Positions 1 through 8,185 of a DNA stretch of 64,000 nucleotides are shown here, piece after piece. Every line of letters begins with the position of its first letter. Position 1 is the stretch's first letter. Origin of the DNA: UBA868 sp050256425 (lineage in GTDB: Bacteria; Pseudomonadota; Gammaproteobacteria; Arenicellales; UBA868); NCBI GenBank assembly GCA_050256425.1, contig JBBWVW010000182.1, positions 3,534 to 67,533 on the forward strand, given 5' to 3'. The notes under the pieces were generated by a model. That model was not told where the DNA came from. It searched no databases and saw nothing but the letters and a program-made list of their open reading frames with translations. The position numbers were made by a program, and so were the translations under genes.

Positions 1-714
1 AAGTGAATGCTTGTAACCGGGCAAAATCACGAGTTCAGAATCAGCTAATGCTGCATCCATCTGGCGATTCAGACGCGGGCTACAGCCACCGTCGTTCTCT
101 CCCGTGAGAACCAGACAAGGCGCGGTGACCTTGTGAATCCATGGCGACATCTCCGTGGTGGCGTAAATTCGAAACACATTCAGGAAAACATCAGGGTCAG
201 TATTGATAACCTGCTGCAACCGCTGTTCAACCACATCCGGATGGGCCGCAATGAATTCATCGGTAAACCAACGGTTTGTCAATGTTGGCAGTACCTGGGC
301 AATACCATCTTTTTCCATAGCGCTGACCACTGCCCCAACCTTGGCGCTATCGTCTTCGGTGCGAAAAGCAGCAGTCGATAATAGTCCAACCGAAAGTACA
401 TGCTGTGGGTACTTGAGCGCGTAGGCCGGGCCGATCATCCCGCCTAGAGAGTGACCGGCAAAATGGGCCTGCTCAAAACCACTTCGCTGGCGCATCTCCT
501 CCAGATCCTCAACCAGATCATCCAACACAAAATCGCCATCTGGCAAAGGCGACTCGCCATGACCACGCAGGTCATAGGTCACCACTGTGAAATGTGCAGC
601 CAGCGATGGCAGAGCCTTATACCAGGTCTGGCGCGATGCACCGATGCCATGGATCAGAAACAGCGGAGGCCCCTGCCCTGTAATACTGAAGCTGCAGGCG
701 ATACTGTCAATCAT
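1..714 (-). CDS. Alpha/beta hydrolase, 3-oxoadipate enol-lactonase-like (3' end cut by window edge)
   Basis: The frame is open from an ATG at 712-714 to the left edge, giving 238 visible residues. The sequence shows an oxyanion-side HGIG near residue 22, the nucleophile elbow GHSLGG with Ser near residue 89, an acid candidate in TGEND, and a His in the final YKH, so all three triad members are visible. Such hydrolases open enol-lactones or cleave small esters and amides in the cytoplasm. A tautomerase remnant lies directly upstream, and a second, broken copy of this gene lies at 2330-2626. The pairing of tautomerase and hydrolase recalls ring-cleavage pathways, but the substrate is unknown. 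This copy looks functional; only the last residues are outside the window. Confidence 0.85.
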   Translation of the reverse strand, partial: MIDSIACSFSITGQGPPLFLIHGIGASRQTWYKALPSLAAHFTVVTYDLRGHGESPLPDGDFVLDDLVEDLEEMRQRSGFEQAHFAGHSLGGMIGPAYALKYPQHVLSVGLLSTAAFRTEDDSAKVGAVVSAMEKDGIAQVLPTLTNRWFTDEFIAAHPDVVEQRLQQVINTDPDVFLNVFRIYATTEMSPWIHKVTAPCLVLTGENDGGCSPRLNRQMDAALADSELVILPGYKHSL

Positions 715-859
715 CTGACGCTAACCACCCAATGCCTTGTCAGAAAAGAGTTCGCCTCCTCGGGCCCAGTCGCTTGGCTCGACATCACACAGGATCACAT
801 CGACGGCATCGGGCGTGCTGTTCGCGGTTTTGCACAAAAGCATCAGTCAAGGCGCGCGC
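427..859. repeat. Direct repeat, copy A (hydrolase/tautomerase segment)
   Basis: This stretch is strongly similar to 2424-2769: the same hydrolase N-terminal half, the same intergenic spacer and the same tautomerase 3' end in the same order and orientation. Copy A keeps the full hydrolase but has lost the 5' part of the tautomerase. The similarity stops at a GCGCGC stretch where phosphonate-gene sequence begins. Confidence 0.8.
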
Positions 860-868
860 CACATCATC
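721..868 (-). pseudogene. 4-oxalocrotonate tautomerase remnant (3' part)
   Basis: Reading on the minus strand, this segment matches the last roughly 50 codons of the intact tautomerase at 2633-2830, down to the same stop codon and the same spacing to the following hydrolase. Its first codons, including the catalytic N-terminal proline, are replaced by the start of an aldehyde dehydrogenase gene. A one-base length difference in the middle also shifts the frame. It cannot make an active tautomerase. Confidence 0.75.
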
Positions 869-1012
869 TCGAGTGGCACAGGGCGCAGTATCCGCAATAC
901 TGTTGTCCCAGGGGTTATAGACCTCAATACGCTCATCGCGGTCGATCTTCTCACCGGCGATCCGCAACGTCTCGTGAATCGGCGTTGTGGTCTGTGCAGC
1001 AATACTGGTCAT
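785..1012 (-). pseudogene. phnY: Truncated phosphonoacetaldehyde dehydrogenase start fused to tautomerase scrap
   Basis: The ATG at 1010-1012 overlaps the phnA stop as ATGA and has an AGGAGA ribosome site inside the phnA end. The first 55 or so residues look like the N-terminus of an aldehyde dehydrogenase of the PhnY type (VYNPWDNS, then DDVARAL). The frame then runs into tautomerase DNA and ends out of frame after about 76 residues, instead of the roughly 480 expected. PhnY oxidises phosphonoacetaldehyde to phosphonoacetate, the substrate of PhnA, so the fragment fits an ancestral phnW-phnA-phnY cluster. Assignment to PhnY rather than another aldehyde dehydrogenase rests mainly on this neighbour. 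Confidence 0.6.
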
Positions 1013-2292
1013 GATCGTATCTCCTGAGCATGATTCAAGGCATGGCTGAAGATATCGAAGTTTCGACAATCTTCAATTTCAATATCAAGCCGGCGATTGA
1101 CGATAAACGGAACTCGCTGCTCCGAGAGTCCACCATGGGAGCGCAATGGCTCCTTGAGTCCTGATAGATCATGTTTCTCTGGCGCACTGCCCAGAACATG
1201 GTCACGGGTACTGATCACCACGAGGTCGCCGATACGATCAGCCGGCAGATCGAATTCTGCGCATGCAGCCTCTTGCGTAAGCACAGTTTCGATACCCGCC
1301 TGTTCTTTCAACGCGTCCAGCACCCTGGATTTATCTACTTCTGGCGCCAGATACACTGTAGCGAAACCACCCAGTGCACCGTGGTGGACCACATAGGGGT
1401 CGGTAATCGGGAGAATTACCCTGGAACCGCTATATCCGGCCCGCTGCAACAGGGGTTCGAGGTAAATTACATTGGGCTCCCCTGCTGCGTCATGTTTCGC
1501 CTTCATGCCATGATCAGCTGTCACGGCAATGGTTGCACCCATACCATCAAGCTTTGCCAGATAACGGTCCATCATCGCGTAGAACGCATTGGCCACCGGC
1601 GCCCCCGGGGCATGTTTGTGTTGAATGTAGTCGGTGGTGGATAGATACATGATGTCCGGACGCATGGATTCCATCAGCACTACACCGGCCGCAAATACAA
1701 ATTCAGATAACTCGGCGCTGTAAACATCCGGCAGCGGCATACCCACGCGATCCACAATGTTCTCGATGCCATGCTCGGCCAGCGTCACCTGGTCCGCATG
1801 TTCAGACGAAAAACAGACTGCACTGTCGCCGCTAATATCGAGCCCGACACCGAGCAGCCGGCGCAGTTTATCTTTCGCCGTAATCACAACCACCGTCGCA
1901 CCAGCCTGATTGAATCCCGCCAGGATGGTAGGCACCCGCAGTAACGCCGGGTCATTCATCATGACTTCGGTATCATTCTGGGAGTCGTAGTAAAAGTTTC
2001 CACATATGCCGTGTACCGCTGGAGGTGTGCCTGTCACGATAGACAGATTGTTGGGGTTGGTGAAACTGGGCACTACGCAGTTCGCATAGCCGAAAGTCGC
2101 TTGGTCACGCACCGATGCCAGAAAGGGCATCTCACCCGCATCAATGGCACGTTCTATATAACCACCGCCATCTGAGCCATCACCGCCCGGTTCAGAACCA
2201 TCAATACACACCACCACAAGTGGATTTTGTGGCCAAGCGTAGTCACAGCCATTGACACTTACCAGTTTGTCTTGCATTGCTTTTTTGCTCAC
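1009..2292 (-). CDS. phnA: Phosphonoacetate hydrolase PhnA
   Basis: The 427-residue product belongs to the alkaline-phosphatase-like superfamily and matches phosphonoacetate hydrolase, which splits phosphonoacetate into acetate and phosphate with two zinc ions. Visible landmarks are the metal-binding VCIDGSEP near residue 31, the NPNNLSIVTG stretch that carries the active-site region, TTDYIQHKHAPG, TADHGM and a late RSHGG. Length agrees with the family (about 400-420). The chosen start is a GTG at 2290-2292 with GGGAG eight bases upstream; an ATG five codons later is the alternative. It is complete although the neighbouring phosphonate genes are reduced to scraps, so it could only serve phosphonoacetate supplied from outside or made by genes elsewhere. 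Confidence 0.88.
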   Translation of the reverse strand: MSKKAMQDKLVSVNGCDYAWPQNPLVVVCIDGSEPGGDGSDGGGYIERAIDAGEMPFLASVRDQATFGYANCVVPSFTNPNNLSIVTGTPPAVHGICGNFYYDSQNDTEVMMNDPALLRVPTILAGFNQAGATVVVITAKDKLRRLLGVGLDISGDSAVCFSSEHADQVTLAEHGIENIVDRVGMPLPDVYSAELSEFVFAAGVVLMESMRPDIMYLSTTDYIQHKHAPGAPVANAFYAMMDRYLAKLDGMGATIAVTADHGMKAKHDAAGEPNVIYLEPLLQRAGYSGSRVILPITDPYVVHHGALGGFATVYLAPEVDKSRVLDALKEQAGIETVLTQEAACAEFDLPADRIGDLVVISTRDHVLGSAPEKHDLSGLKEPLRSHGGLSEQRVPFIVNRRLDIEIEDCRNFDIFSHALNHAQEIRS

Positions 2293-2329
2293 TGTTCAGA
2301 CTCCCTACCCGTACCACCCGGGGAAGATG

Positions 2330-2626
2330 CTAAACCGCCACTGGACTCCCAGAGGCAATCCCCATCTCGCCCATGACCTCACGCATCGCGTCGGGTACAC
2401 CGCGCATACGTCTGGTTTCCAGCCGGCCGATCATTCCGCCCAGAGAATCACCGGCAAAATGGGCCTGTTCAATACCACTTTGTCGGCGCACCTCCTCCAG
2501 ATACTCAACCAGATCATTCAACACAAAATCGCCATCTGGCAAAGGCGACTCACCGATACCGTGACTCAGAAACAGCGCCGGGCCCTGCCCAGTGATATTG
2601 AACCCGCAGGCGATACTGTCGATCAT
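2330..2626 (-). pseudogene. Alpha/beta hydrolase remnant fused in frame to a PhnW-like C-terminus
   Basis: The first about 67 residues repeat the N-terminus of the hydrolase at 1-714, but 28 codons are missing between HGIG and ESPLPDGD, and the nucleophile elbow reads DSLGG instead of HSLGG. After MIG the sequence changes to a 30-residue tail (RRMRGVPDAMREVMGEMGI) that resembles the C-terminus of 2-aminoethylphosphonate aminotransferase PhnW. The reading frame stays open across the junction, giving 98 residues. This is a broken hydrolase joined to a phnW scrap and is not expected to be an active enzyme. The PhnW call is based on a short stretch and on phnA lying immediately downstream. Confidence 0.65.
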
Positions 2627-2769
2627 CTGACGCTAACCGCCCAACGCCTTGTCAGAAAAGAGTTTACCTCCTTGGGCCCAGTCGCTTTTCTCGACATCAG
2701 TAAGTATCACATCGACGGCATCGGGTGTGCTACCGGCGGCCTGCACAAAAGCATCGGTCAGGGCGCGCA
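2424..2769. repeat. Direct repeat, copy B (hydrolase/tautomerase segment)
   Basis: Second copy of the 427-859 segment, in the same orientation. It keeps the tautomerase intact but has an internal deletion in the hydrolase part and loses similarity at the GGCCGATCAT where the PhnW-like tail begins. The two copies bracket the phosphonate fragment. Confidence 0.8.
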
Positions 2770-2830
2770 CCAACTTGCGTTTTTGTTCGGGGGTGCGACC
2801 CGAAAACATCTGCACTTGAATCAGGGGCAT
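2633..2830 (-). CDS. 4-oxalocrotonate tautomerase family protein
   Basis: A 65-residue protein beginning MPLIQVQMFSGR, with Pro2 as the expected catalytic base after removal of Met1, and an RALTDAF helix as in the family. 4-OT enzymes shift enol and keto forms of unsaturated diacids in ring-cleavage pathways and work as small oligomers. It follows the flavin oxidoreductase by 26 bases with an AAGGAGAAC ribosome site. Its natural partner, the downstream hydrolase, is broken in this copy, while the intact hydrolase copy lies beyond phnA. Confidence 0.85.
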   Translation of the reverse strand: MPLIQVQMFSGRTPEQKRKLVRALTDAFVQAAGSTPDAVDVILTDVEKSDWAQGGKLFSDKALGG

Positions 2831-2856
2831 TTAAGTTCTCCTTGAAAAATTGCACT

Positions 2857-3906
2857 TCAGAGGGTTGTGTCGGCCCGGGCCGAACTGGAGTCGGTAAAAA
2901 ACGGCATGACATCCTGTGCAAAATGCTGTATGGCATCACGGGTCAGTTGCGGCTCCGAACCAAAATTGGGGCTCAGGATCAACCGATCGATACCCAGTTC
3001 AGCATAGGGTTCCAGCTTGTCGATCATCTCCTGGCGGGTACATATCAGCAGGCTCTCGGCCAATTCTTCCATACTCTGTTTGCGCGGTAACGGACGGATC
3101 ATTCCGGCATCGACCAGACCCGGGCCTGTATAGACATTATCGAAGCGACTGTAATATGCATAGGCTTCGCGGATCCGCTCCTTTTTTTCAGCCTCGGTGC
3201 TGGCCAGAAACGCGACCCGCGATAGGCTCAGGGAGAGGCCCTGCGCCTTCACACCCATCTCGATCTTGGCCCGCTTGAATGCGGCCACCTGATCCACCAG
3301 TAACTGGTGGTTGCCTGAAAGTGGGGTGGTCTGAATATGAAACCCCCTTTGAGTACAGCGGTAAATGCCTTCCGGGTTCATCACCGCAATCACAATCGGA
3401 GGGCCACCCGGGCGAACCGGGCGGGGCATGATGGTCAGCGGATCAAAACAGTAGTACTCGCCATCCCAGCTGACCTCTTCTTCGGTCAGAAGCGCCCGTA
3501 ACACATTCAAAGCCTCATCGAACCGGGCACGCGTCTCGTCCATCGGCACCCCAAGGCGTTCCATCTCATATCGGAAAGCGCCTCGACCCACGCCCAGTAA
3601 CAGGCGACCTTCGGTGAATATATCGGCAACCACCACTTCTCCGGCGTAAACGCGCATATCGTGCAGCGGCAACACCACGACGGAGGTCATGATCTTGATG
3701 TTCTGAGTGTGCGCTGCGATCTTGACGGCGAACTGAAGGGGTGCCGGCATCATCAGACAGTTGATGAGATGGTGCTCGGTAATCGACACCGCATCGAAAC
3801 CGGACTGATCTGCCAGGATCGCCTGGGCAAGCATATCCTGGTAGACCTTGTCCCCGCCGTAATTTTTATCCGGATAGTCCGCTGACAGCTGAATACTGAA
3901 ATCCAT
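2857..3906 (-). CDS. LLM-class flavin-dependent oxidoreductase (luciferase-like)
   Basis: The 349-residue product has the bacterial-luciferase TIM-barrel pattern: an early ITEHH near residues 42-47, the MTSVVVLPLHD strand, and GRLLLGVGRG near residue 105. Such enzymes use reduced FMN (or F420) for monooxygenation or C-N and C-S cleavage. No flavin reductase is encoded nearby, so it would need one from elsewhere. The start ATG at 3906 follows an AGGACC ribosome site. It lies in a same-strand run between the carbamoyl amidase and the tautomerase, suggesting an oxidative ring or side-chain step in the same pathway. The substrate is not recognisable. Confidence 0.82.
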   Translation of the reverse strand: MDFSIQLSADYPDKNYGGDKVYQDMLAQAILADQSGFDAVSITEHHLINCLMMPAPLQFAVKIAAHTQNIKIMTSVVVLPLHDMRVYAGEVVVADIFTEGRLLLGVGRGAFRYEMERLGVPMDETRARFDEALNVLRALLTEEEVSWDGEYYCFDPLTIMPRPVRPGGPPIVIAVMNPEGIYRCTQRGFHIQTTPLSGNHQLLVDQVAAFKRAKIEMGVKAQGLSLSLSRVAFLASTEAEKKERIREAYAYYSRFDNVYTGPGLVDAGMIRPLPRKQSMEELAESLLICTRQEMIDKLEPYAELGIDRLILSPNFGSEPQLTRDAIQHFAQDVMPFFTDSSSARADTTL

Positions 3907-3983
3907 GTGGTCCTAGCCCGCTGCCTATTCGGTTACAGTCTGCTCTTTATCCGGATCGTTAATGGAAAATTAGCCAGCGCGAT

Positions 3984-4853
3984 TCAGACTGTACCATCGA
4001 GTGTACCCAGAGATTGATAAAGATCGGGGCGCCGATCACGGAAAATACCCCACTCCTGGCGTTGCGAGCGCAAGGAATCGAGATCGAACCGGGCTGTGAT
4101 CACCTCCTCACGGTCTTCACTGGCCTGAGCGCAGATCTCTCCTTGTGGACCTGCGATAAAAGAGCCCCCGTAGAAATCCAGGGTGTCTTCGTCCCAGATT
4201 TCTTTTCCAATACGATTACTTGCAGCAAGTGCGACCACGTTGGCCGCGGCGTGTCCCTGCATGACACGAGTCCAGTGAGCGCGCGAGTCAATCTCCGGTG
4301 CCCGTGGCTCACAGCCGATAGCAGTCGGGTAGAGCAGAATCTCAGCACCCATCAGCGCCATGGCACGTGCCGCTTCGGGAAACCACTGATCCCAGCAAAT
4401 GCCTACACCAATGCAACCTGCAGCCGTATGCCAGACCTGGAATCCCGTGTCGCCCGGGCTGAAGTAGAACTTCTCCTGGTAGCCAATGGCATCCGGAATG
4501 TGGCTCTTGCGGTACTTGCCAAGCACCGAGCCATCGGCATCGACGATAGCCACTGTGTTGAACAATGCCGTATTTGCCCTTTCAAAAAAACTGACTGGCA
4601 TAACCACCTGCAATTCACGGGCAAGATCTTGCATGCGGGTGATTACTGGATGACCATCCAGCGGCCGGGCGAGGTCTCGGTACTCGTGTTTCTGCTCGGC
4701 ACAGAAATACGGAGTCTGAAACAGTTCCTGTATCAGGACGACATGCGCGCCCTGGCTGGCGGCTTTGCGCACCAGCGCCTCAGCTCGATCCACATTGGCA
4801 TCGGTGTCCCAACTGCAGGCCATTTGCGTGGCGGCGATAACGACTTGTCTCAT
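3984..4853 (-). CDS. aguB: N-carbamoylputrescine amidase-like carbon-nitrogen hydrolase
   Basis: A nitrilase-superfamily protein of 289 residues with the complete catalytic triad: Glu43 in QELFQ, Lys116 in YRKSHIP and Cys153 in GICWDQWFPE. The sequence follows the AguB subfamily closely (FFERAN, IGYQEKFYF, GDTGFQVW), whose members hydrolyse N-carbamoylputrescine to putrescine, CO2 and ammonia. Length matches the family (about 290). AguA is not in the window. Directly upstream on the same strand lies a putrescine-type aminotransferase, so release of putrescine followed by transamination is the simplest reading; a related N-carbamoyl amine is possible. Confidence 0.85.
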   Translation of the reverse strand: MRQVVIAATQMACSWDTDANVDRAEALVRKAASQGAHVVLIQELFQTPYFCAEQKHEYRDLARPLDGHPVITRMQDLARELQVVMPVSFFERANTALFNTVAIVDADGSVLGKYRKSHIPDAIGYQEKFYFSPGDTGFQVWHTAAGCIGVGICWDQWFPEAARAMALMGAEILLYPTAIGCEPRAPEIDSRAHWTRVMQGHAAANVVALAASNRIGKEIWDEDTLDFYGGSFIAGPQGEICAQASEDREEVITARFDLDSLRSQRQEWGIFRDRRPDLYQSLGTLDGTV

Positions 4854-4912
4854 GATAGTGCCGTGCTGTTGTTGCTTTTACTCAGGATGATGGCGACCCA
4901 TGCCCGAAACTG

Positions 4913-6316
4913 TCAGCCGCTCCAGAGATTCTCACGGACCAATTCGTCCATGGTTGCCTGGATGCTCTCGTGCAGAATACCCACCATCGTATCGATCTGC
5001 TCCCGATCCAGTATCAGCGGAGGCGACATGACATTGAGATGGGCAATCGGTCGCACGATCAGCCCCCGCTCCTGGCAATGGCGTGCAATGCGACCGCCAA
5101 TGCCCACCTCGTCTGGCAGCAAGGCCTTGGTTTCTTTATCCGCTACGTTCTCGATACACATCATGAAGTGGCTGCCGCGCACATCACCCACTATTGGATA
5201 ATCGCGCAGGCCCTGCAGTTGGGACTCAAAGTAAGGGCCCAATTCACGAACGTGTCCGCAGATATCTTCACGCTCCATGATCTCGATATTCTTGACTCCG
5301 GCTGCGCAGACCACCGGGTGCCCCGAATAGGTGAAGCCATGTGTGAACATCGCGCCTTCCGCCTGAGGCACGCTGATGACGTCATAGATTTTCTCACAGA
5401 GGATCGTCGCTGACAGTGGCAGGTAGCCAGAGGAGATGCCTTTGGCGCAAGTAATCACGTCTGGTACCAGGTCAAAAACCGCTTCGGAAGCAAAAAAGTG
5501 GCCAAGCCGTCCAAACCCGGTTACCACCTCATCGGATATGTAAAGCACATCGTACTTGTCACAAACCTCACGGGTACGCCGGTGATAACCCGGCGGCGGC
5601 ACGATAACTCCACCTGCGCCCATGATCGGCTCGGCAATAAAACAGGCGACATTCTCCGGTCCTAGTTCGAGGATCTTGTTCTCCAGATCCGCTACCTTCT
5701 CGGTGCAGAACTCCTCTACGCTCATGCCATCGGGGCGGCGGTAGGTATTGGGTGAGGGAATGTGGTGCACCAGATCTGGCGCCAGATCAAAACCCTGGTG
5801 ATCGAAAGTAATTCCCGTCATCGACATCGCGAGATAGGTACTGCCATGATAACCATCGGTTCTGGCGATAATTTTTTTCTTGCTGGTCTGGCCAAGACGA
5901 TTGAAATAAAAATGAATGATTCGTACCGCCGAATCATTGGCCATCGATCCGCCGGTACCCAAAAAAACATGGTTTAAAGATCCCGGTGTCAACTCGGCAA
6001 GCTTCGCTGCCAGTGTGGCCGCAGGCGGTGTGGTCAGGTGATTAAAAGTGGAGTAGTAGGGAATCTGGCGTACTTGGTCGGCAATTGCCTGCGCCATCTC
6101 CTCATTGCCATAACCAATGTTGACGCACCACAAGCCGCCAATACCATCTATATAGCGATTACCGTCAGAATCGAATACGTAGACCCCATCCGCATGGGAC
6201 ATCACCATAGAGCCTTCGTCCTTGAAAGAGGCGAAATTGGTCCAGGGGTGAATATTGTGATCGCGATCTTTTCGCCAGATCGACTTGGTATCGTATTTCA
6301 TACTGGCAATTGTCAT
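4913..6316 (-). CDS. Class III aminotransferase, putrescine/omega-amine:pyruvate type
   Basis: This 467-residue fold-type I PLP enzyme shows SDEVVTGFGRLG with Asp262 for the pyridine nitrogen and the Schiff-base Lys292 in CAKGISSGY. An IGGLWCVNIGYG segment near residue 59 is typical of SpuC-like polyamine and omega-amine:pyruvate aminotransferases. These move a terminal amine from putrescine, cadaverine or similar amines to pyruvate. The ATG is preceded by AAAGGAATTCTT. With aguB downstream and an acetylpolyamine amidohydrolase upstream it fits polyamine breakdown; taurine or beta-alanine as substrate cannot be excluded. Confidence 0.87.
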   Translation of the reverse strand: MTIASMKYDTKSIWRKDRDHNIHPWTNFASFKDEGSMVMSHADGVYVFDSDGNRYIDGIGGLWCVNIGYGNEEMAQAIADQVRQIPYYSTFNHLTTPPAATLAAKLAELTPGSLNHVFLGTGGSMANDSAVRIIHFYFNRLGQTSKKKIIARTDGYHGSTYLAMSMTGITFDHQGFDLAPDLVHHIPSPNTYRRPDGMSVEEFCTEKVADLENKILELGPENVACFIAEPIMGAGGVIVPPPGYHRRTREVCDKYDVLYISDEVVTGFGRLGHFFASEAVFDLVPDVITCAKGISSGYLPLSATILCEKIYDVISVPQAEGAMFTHGFTYSGHPVVCAAGVKNIEIMEREDICGHVRELGPYFESQLQGLRDYPIVGDVRGSHFMMCIENVADKETKALLPDEVGIGGRIARHCQERGLIVRPIAHLNVMSPPLILDREQIDTMVGILHESIQATMDELVRENLWSG

Positions 6317-6403
6317 AAGAATTCCTTTCGTCGTCTGAGTTAGTTCAAATAGGGTTTTATCGGATATCTGCCTGGTTTCAGACGGAGTACATGCAACGAT
6401 GCG

Positions 6404-7096
6404 TCAGGCTATCTGCATATCTTTCGCCGTTGTTCCTGATGCAGTGCCATGTGCATACGTTTCGTAAGCCGCGATATGATAGTCATCATCATTTGTTGTC
6501 TGGCGAACACTCGGCAACTCTTTCATCGCATTAAGCCATGTACGTATCTTTGTGCAATCAGTTGGTAATTCGAGACCCCGATAATGAGCCAAGACCCCAA
6601 AACGCTCAAAATGCGGATACATCGCGATATCCACCAGGGACAACAATCGTCCAAACCAGAATGGCCCGTTATCAGTATTCGAAAAGCCTTCCCGCTCGAG
6701 AAAATGCAAATTTTCCATCATCTGCGTTTTTAGCTGCTCTTGTACTATTTCATCTTGAGACAGCAAGATCTTGTAGAAGATGGGTATGATCTTAGCGTTA
6801 TCAAAATCGATCCATATACGCGCAGCAGCGCGCTCTAAAGGAGAGGACGGAAGCAGACTATGGCTTGACGTGATTTCATCCAGGTATTCATTGATCACGG
6901 ATGACTCATAGATCACAGCATCCCCATGCAGCAAAACCGGAACCTTGCTGTATGGGGATATCTTCTCAAACCACTCCGGCTTCTGATCGAGATTAATCTC
7001 TATCAATTCGAAATCCATTTCCTTTTCTGCCAGGACGATACGACTACGTTGGGCAAAAGGGCATACGGCTGAACTTATCAACTGAATCTGACTCAT
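6404..7096 (-). CDS. Glutathione S-transferase family protein
   Basis: A 230-residue cytosolic GST with the thioredoxin-like N-terminal domain carrying CPFAQRSR at Cys12, the glutathione-binding KVPVL and the SSVINEYLDE acidic pair, and then an all-helical C-terminal domain. A cysteine in place of Tyr or Ser is usual for omega-like and SspA-like GSTs, which act as thiol transferases or reductive deglutathionylases. It sits inside the polyamine-like gene run, 34 bases after the APAH stop. Its role there is not evident. Confidence 0.82.
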   Translation of the reverse strand: MSQIQLISSAVCPFAQRSRIVLAEKEMDFELIEINLDQKPEWFEKISPYSKVPVLLHGDAVIYESSVINEYLDEITSSHSLLPSSPLERAAARIWIDFDNAKIIPIFYKILLSQDEIVQEQLKTQMMENLHFLEREGFSNTDNGPFWFGRLLSLVDIAMYPHFERFGVLAHYRGLELPTDCTKIRTWLNAMKELPSVRQTTNDDDYHIAAYETYAHGTASGTTAKDMQIA

Positions 7097-7131
7097 GATC
7101 TATCGCCGAACTTAATCTGCAGACCCTCTGA

Positions 7132-8157
7132 TCAACTCTCGTAGCCCTTTAGCACATTGACCACGTTGATGCCGACTTCGTCAATATCATAACCACCCTC
7201 GAGCGCAAACAGCGTCGGTATCTCCAGAGCGCCAATCATCTCGCCCATCGTCAGGTAATCGGGAGTTGTCAACTTAAAGAAACTGATCGGGTCGTTTTCA
7301 AAAGTATCCACCCCAAGGGATACCACCAGGTACTGTGGTGCAAACTCATCGATGTGCTCAAGTGCATTGGATAGTGATTCGCGCCATTTTGAGAACGGTG
7401 TGCCCGGCGGCATCGGATAGTTACGGTTGTAACCCATACCGGCGCCCAATCCCATCTCATCCGCGTAACCGAGAAAATGCGGGAAAGCATCTTCGGGATC
7501 ACCGTGCAATGAACAGAAAAGTACGTCATCGCGCTGGTAGAAAATATCCTGGGTGCCATTACCGTGATGAAAATCTACGTCCAGTATGGCGACGCGCTCA
7601 GCACCGTTATCGCGTAAATACTGGGTCCCGATAGCCACATTGTTCAGGAAACAATAGCCGCCAAACATATCGCGTGCGGCGTGGTGGCCAGGAGGCCGAC
7701 ACAGTGAAAACATGCCGTGCTCACCCGCCAGCAGACCCTGCGCCCCAGTCAGCGCGACATCCTTGGAGGCCAGCGCCGCAGGCCAGGTGCCCTCGGTGAT
7801 TGTGGTTTCTGCGGCCATCGCGTAATACCCGATCTTGCCCTCGATGAAACGCGGCACTCGACACTGCATGCGCCTGGCCGGCCAGACAGTCGCCATCGCC
7901 TCGCCCGCGTACCCAATCTGGTGCCACTCATCCCAGGCAGTCTCCAAGAAAGAAACAAAATCAGCGTCGTGCACTGCCAGTACCGTGTCGAGCGGGTAAG
8001 ATGTGGGCTCTTCGATCTCCCCGAGATTGGACTGACGCACCGCTTTGACGACCATATCGGCCCGTGAGGGTCGCTCGAAAGGCTGAACCAGCTCACCCCC
8101 GTAAAGCTCGGTTTTCGCATCACGCAGTCGGTGCTGTTCGCTGTATATGGTTTTCAT
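7132..8157 (-). CDS. Acetylpolyamine amidohydrolase (class II histone-deacetylase family)
   Basis: The 341-residue product starts MKTIYSEQHRLRD, as acetylpolyamine amidohydrolases do; the ATG at 8155-8157 has an AAGGGGGG ribosome site, so the longer upstream frame is ignored. Zinc-enzyme motifs are complete: the tandem His in RPPGHHA, the metal ligands in DVDFHHGNG, the Asp in LGVDTFENDP and the transition-state Tyr in EGGYD. The enzyme removes acetyl (or other acyl) groups from acetylated putrescine, cadaverine or spermidine in the cytoplasm. The freed amine could feed the aminotransferase downstream. Confidence 0.9.
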   Translation of the reverse strand: MKTIYSEQHRLRDAKTELYGGELVQPFERPSRADMVVKAVRQSNLGEIEEPTSYPLDTVLAVHDADFVSFLETAWDEWHQIGYAGEAMATVWPARRMQCRVPRFIEGKIGYYAMAAETTITEGTWPAALASKDVALTGAQGLLAGEHGMFSLCRPPGHHAARDMFGGYCFLNNVAIGTQYLRDNGAERVAILDVDFHHGNGTQDIFYQRDDVLFCSLHGDPEDAFPHFLGYADEMGLGAGMGYNRNYPMPPGTPFSKWRESLSNALEHIDEFAPQYLVVSLGVDTFENDPISFFKLTTPDYLTMGEMIGALEIPTLFALEGGYDIDEVGINVVNVLKGYES

Positions 8158-8185
8158 GATGTCCCCCCTTCCGGTAAATGCCCAA

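Noticed and set aside
451..1027. Plus-strand protein genes over the hydrolase and phnY scrap
   Set aside because: They are shadow frames of the minus-strand hydrolase and scraps, without family resemblance or ribosome sites.
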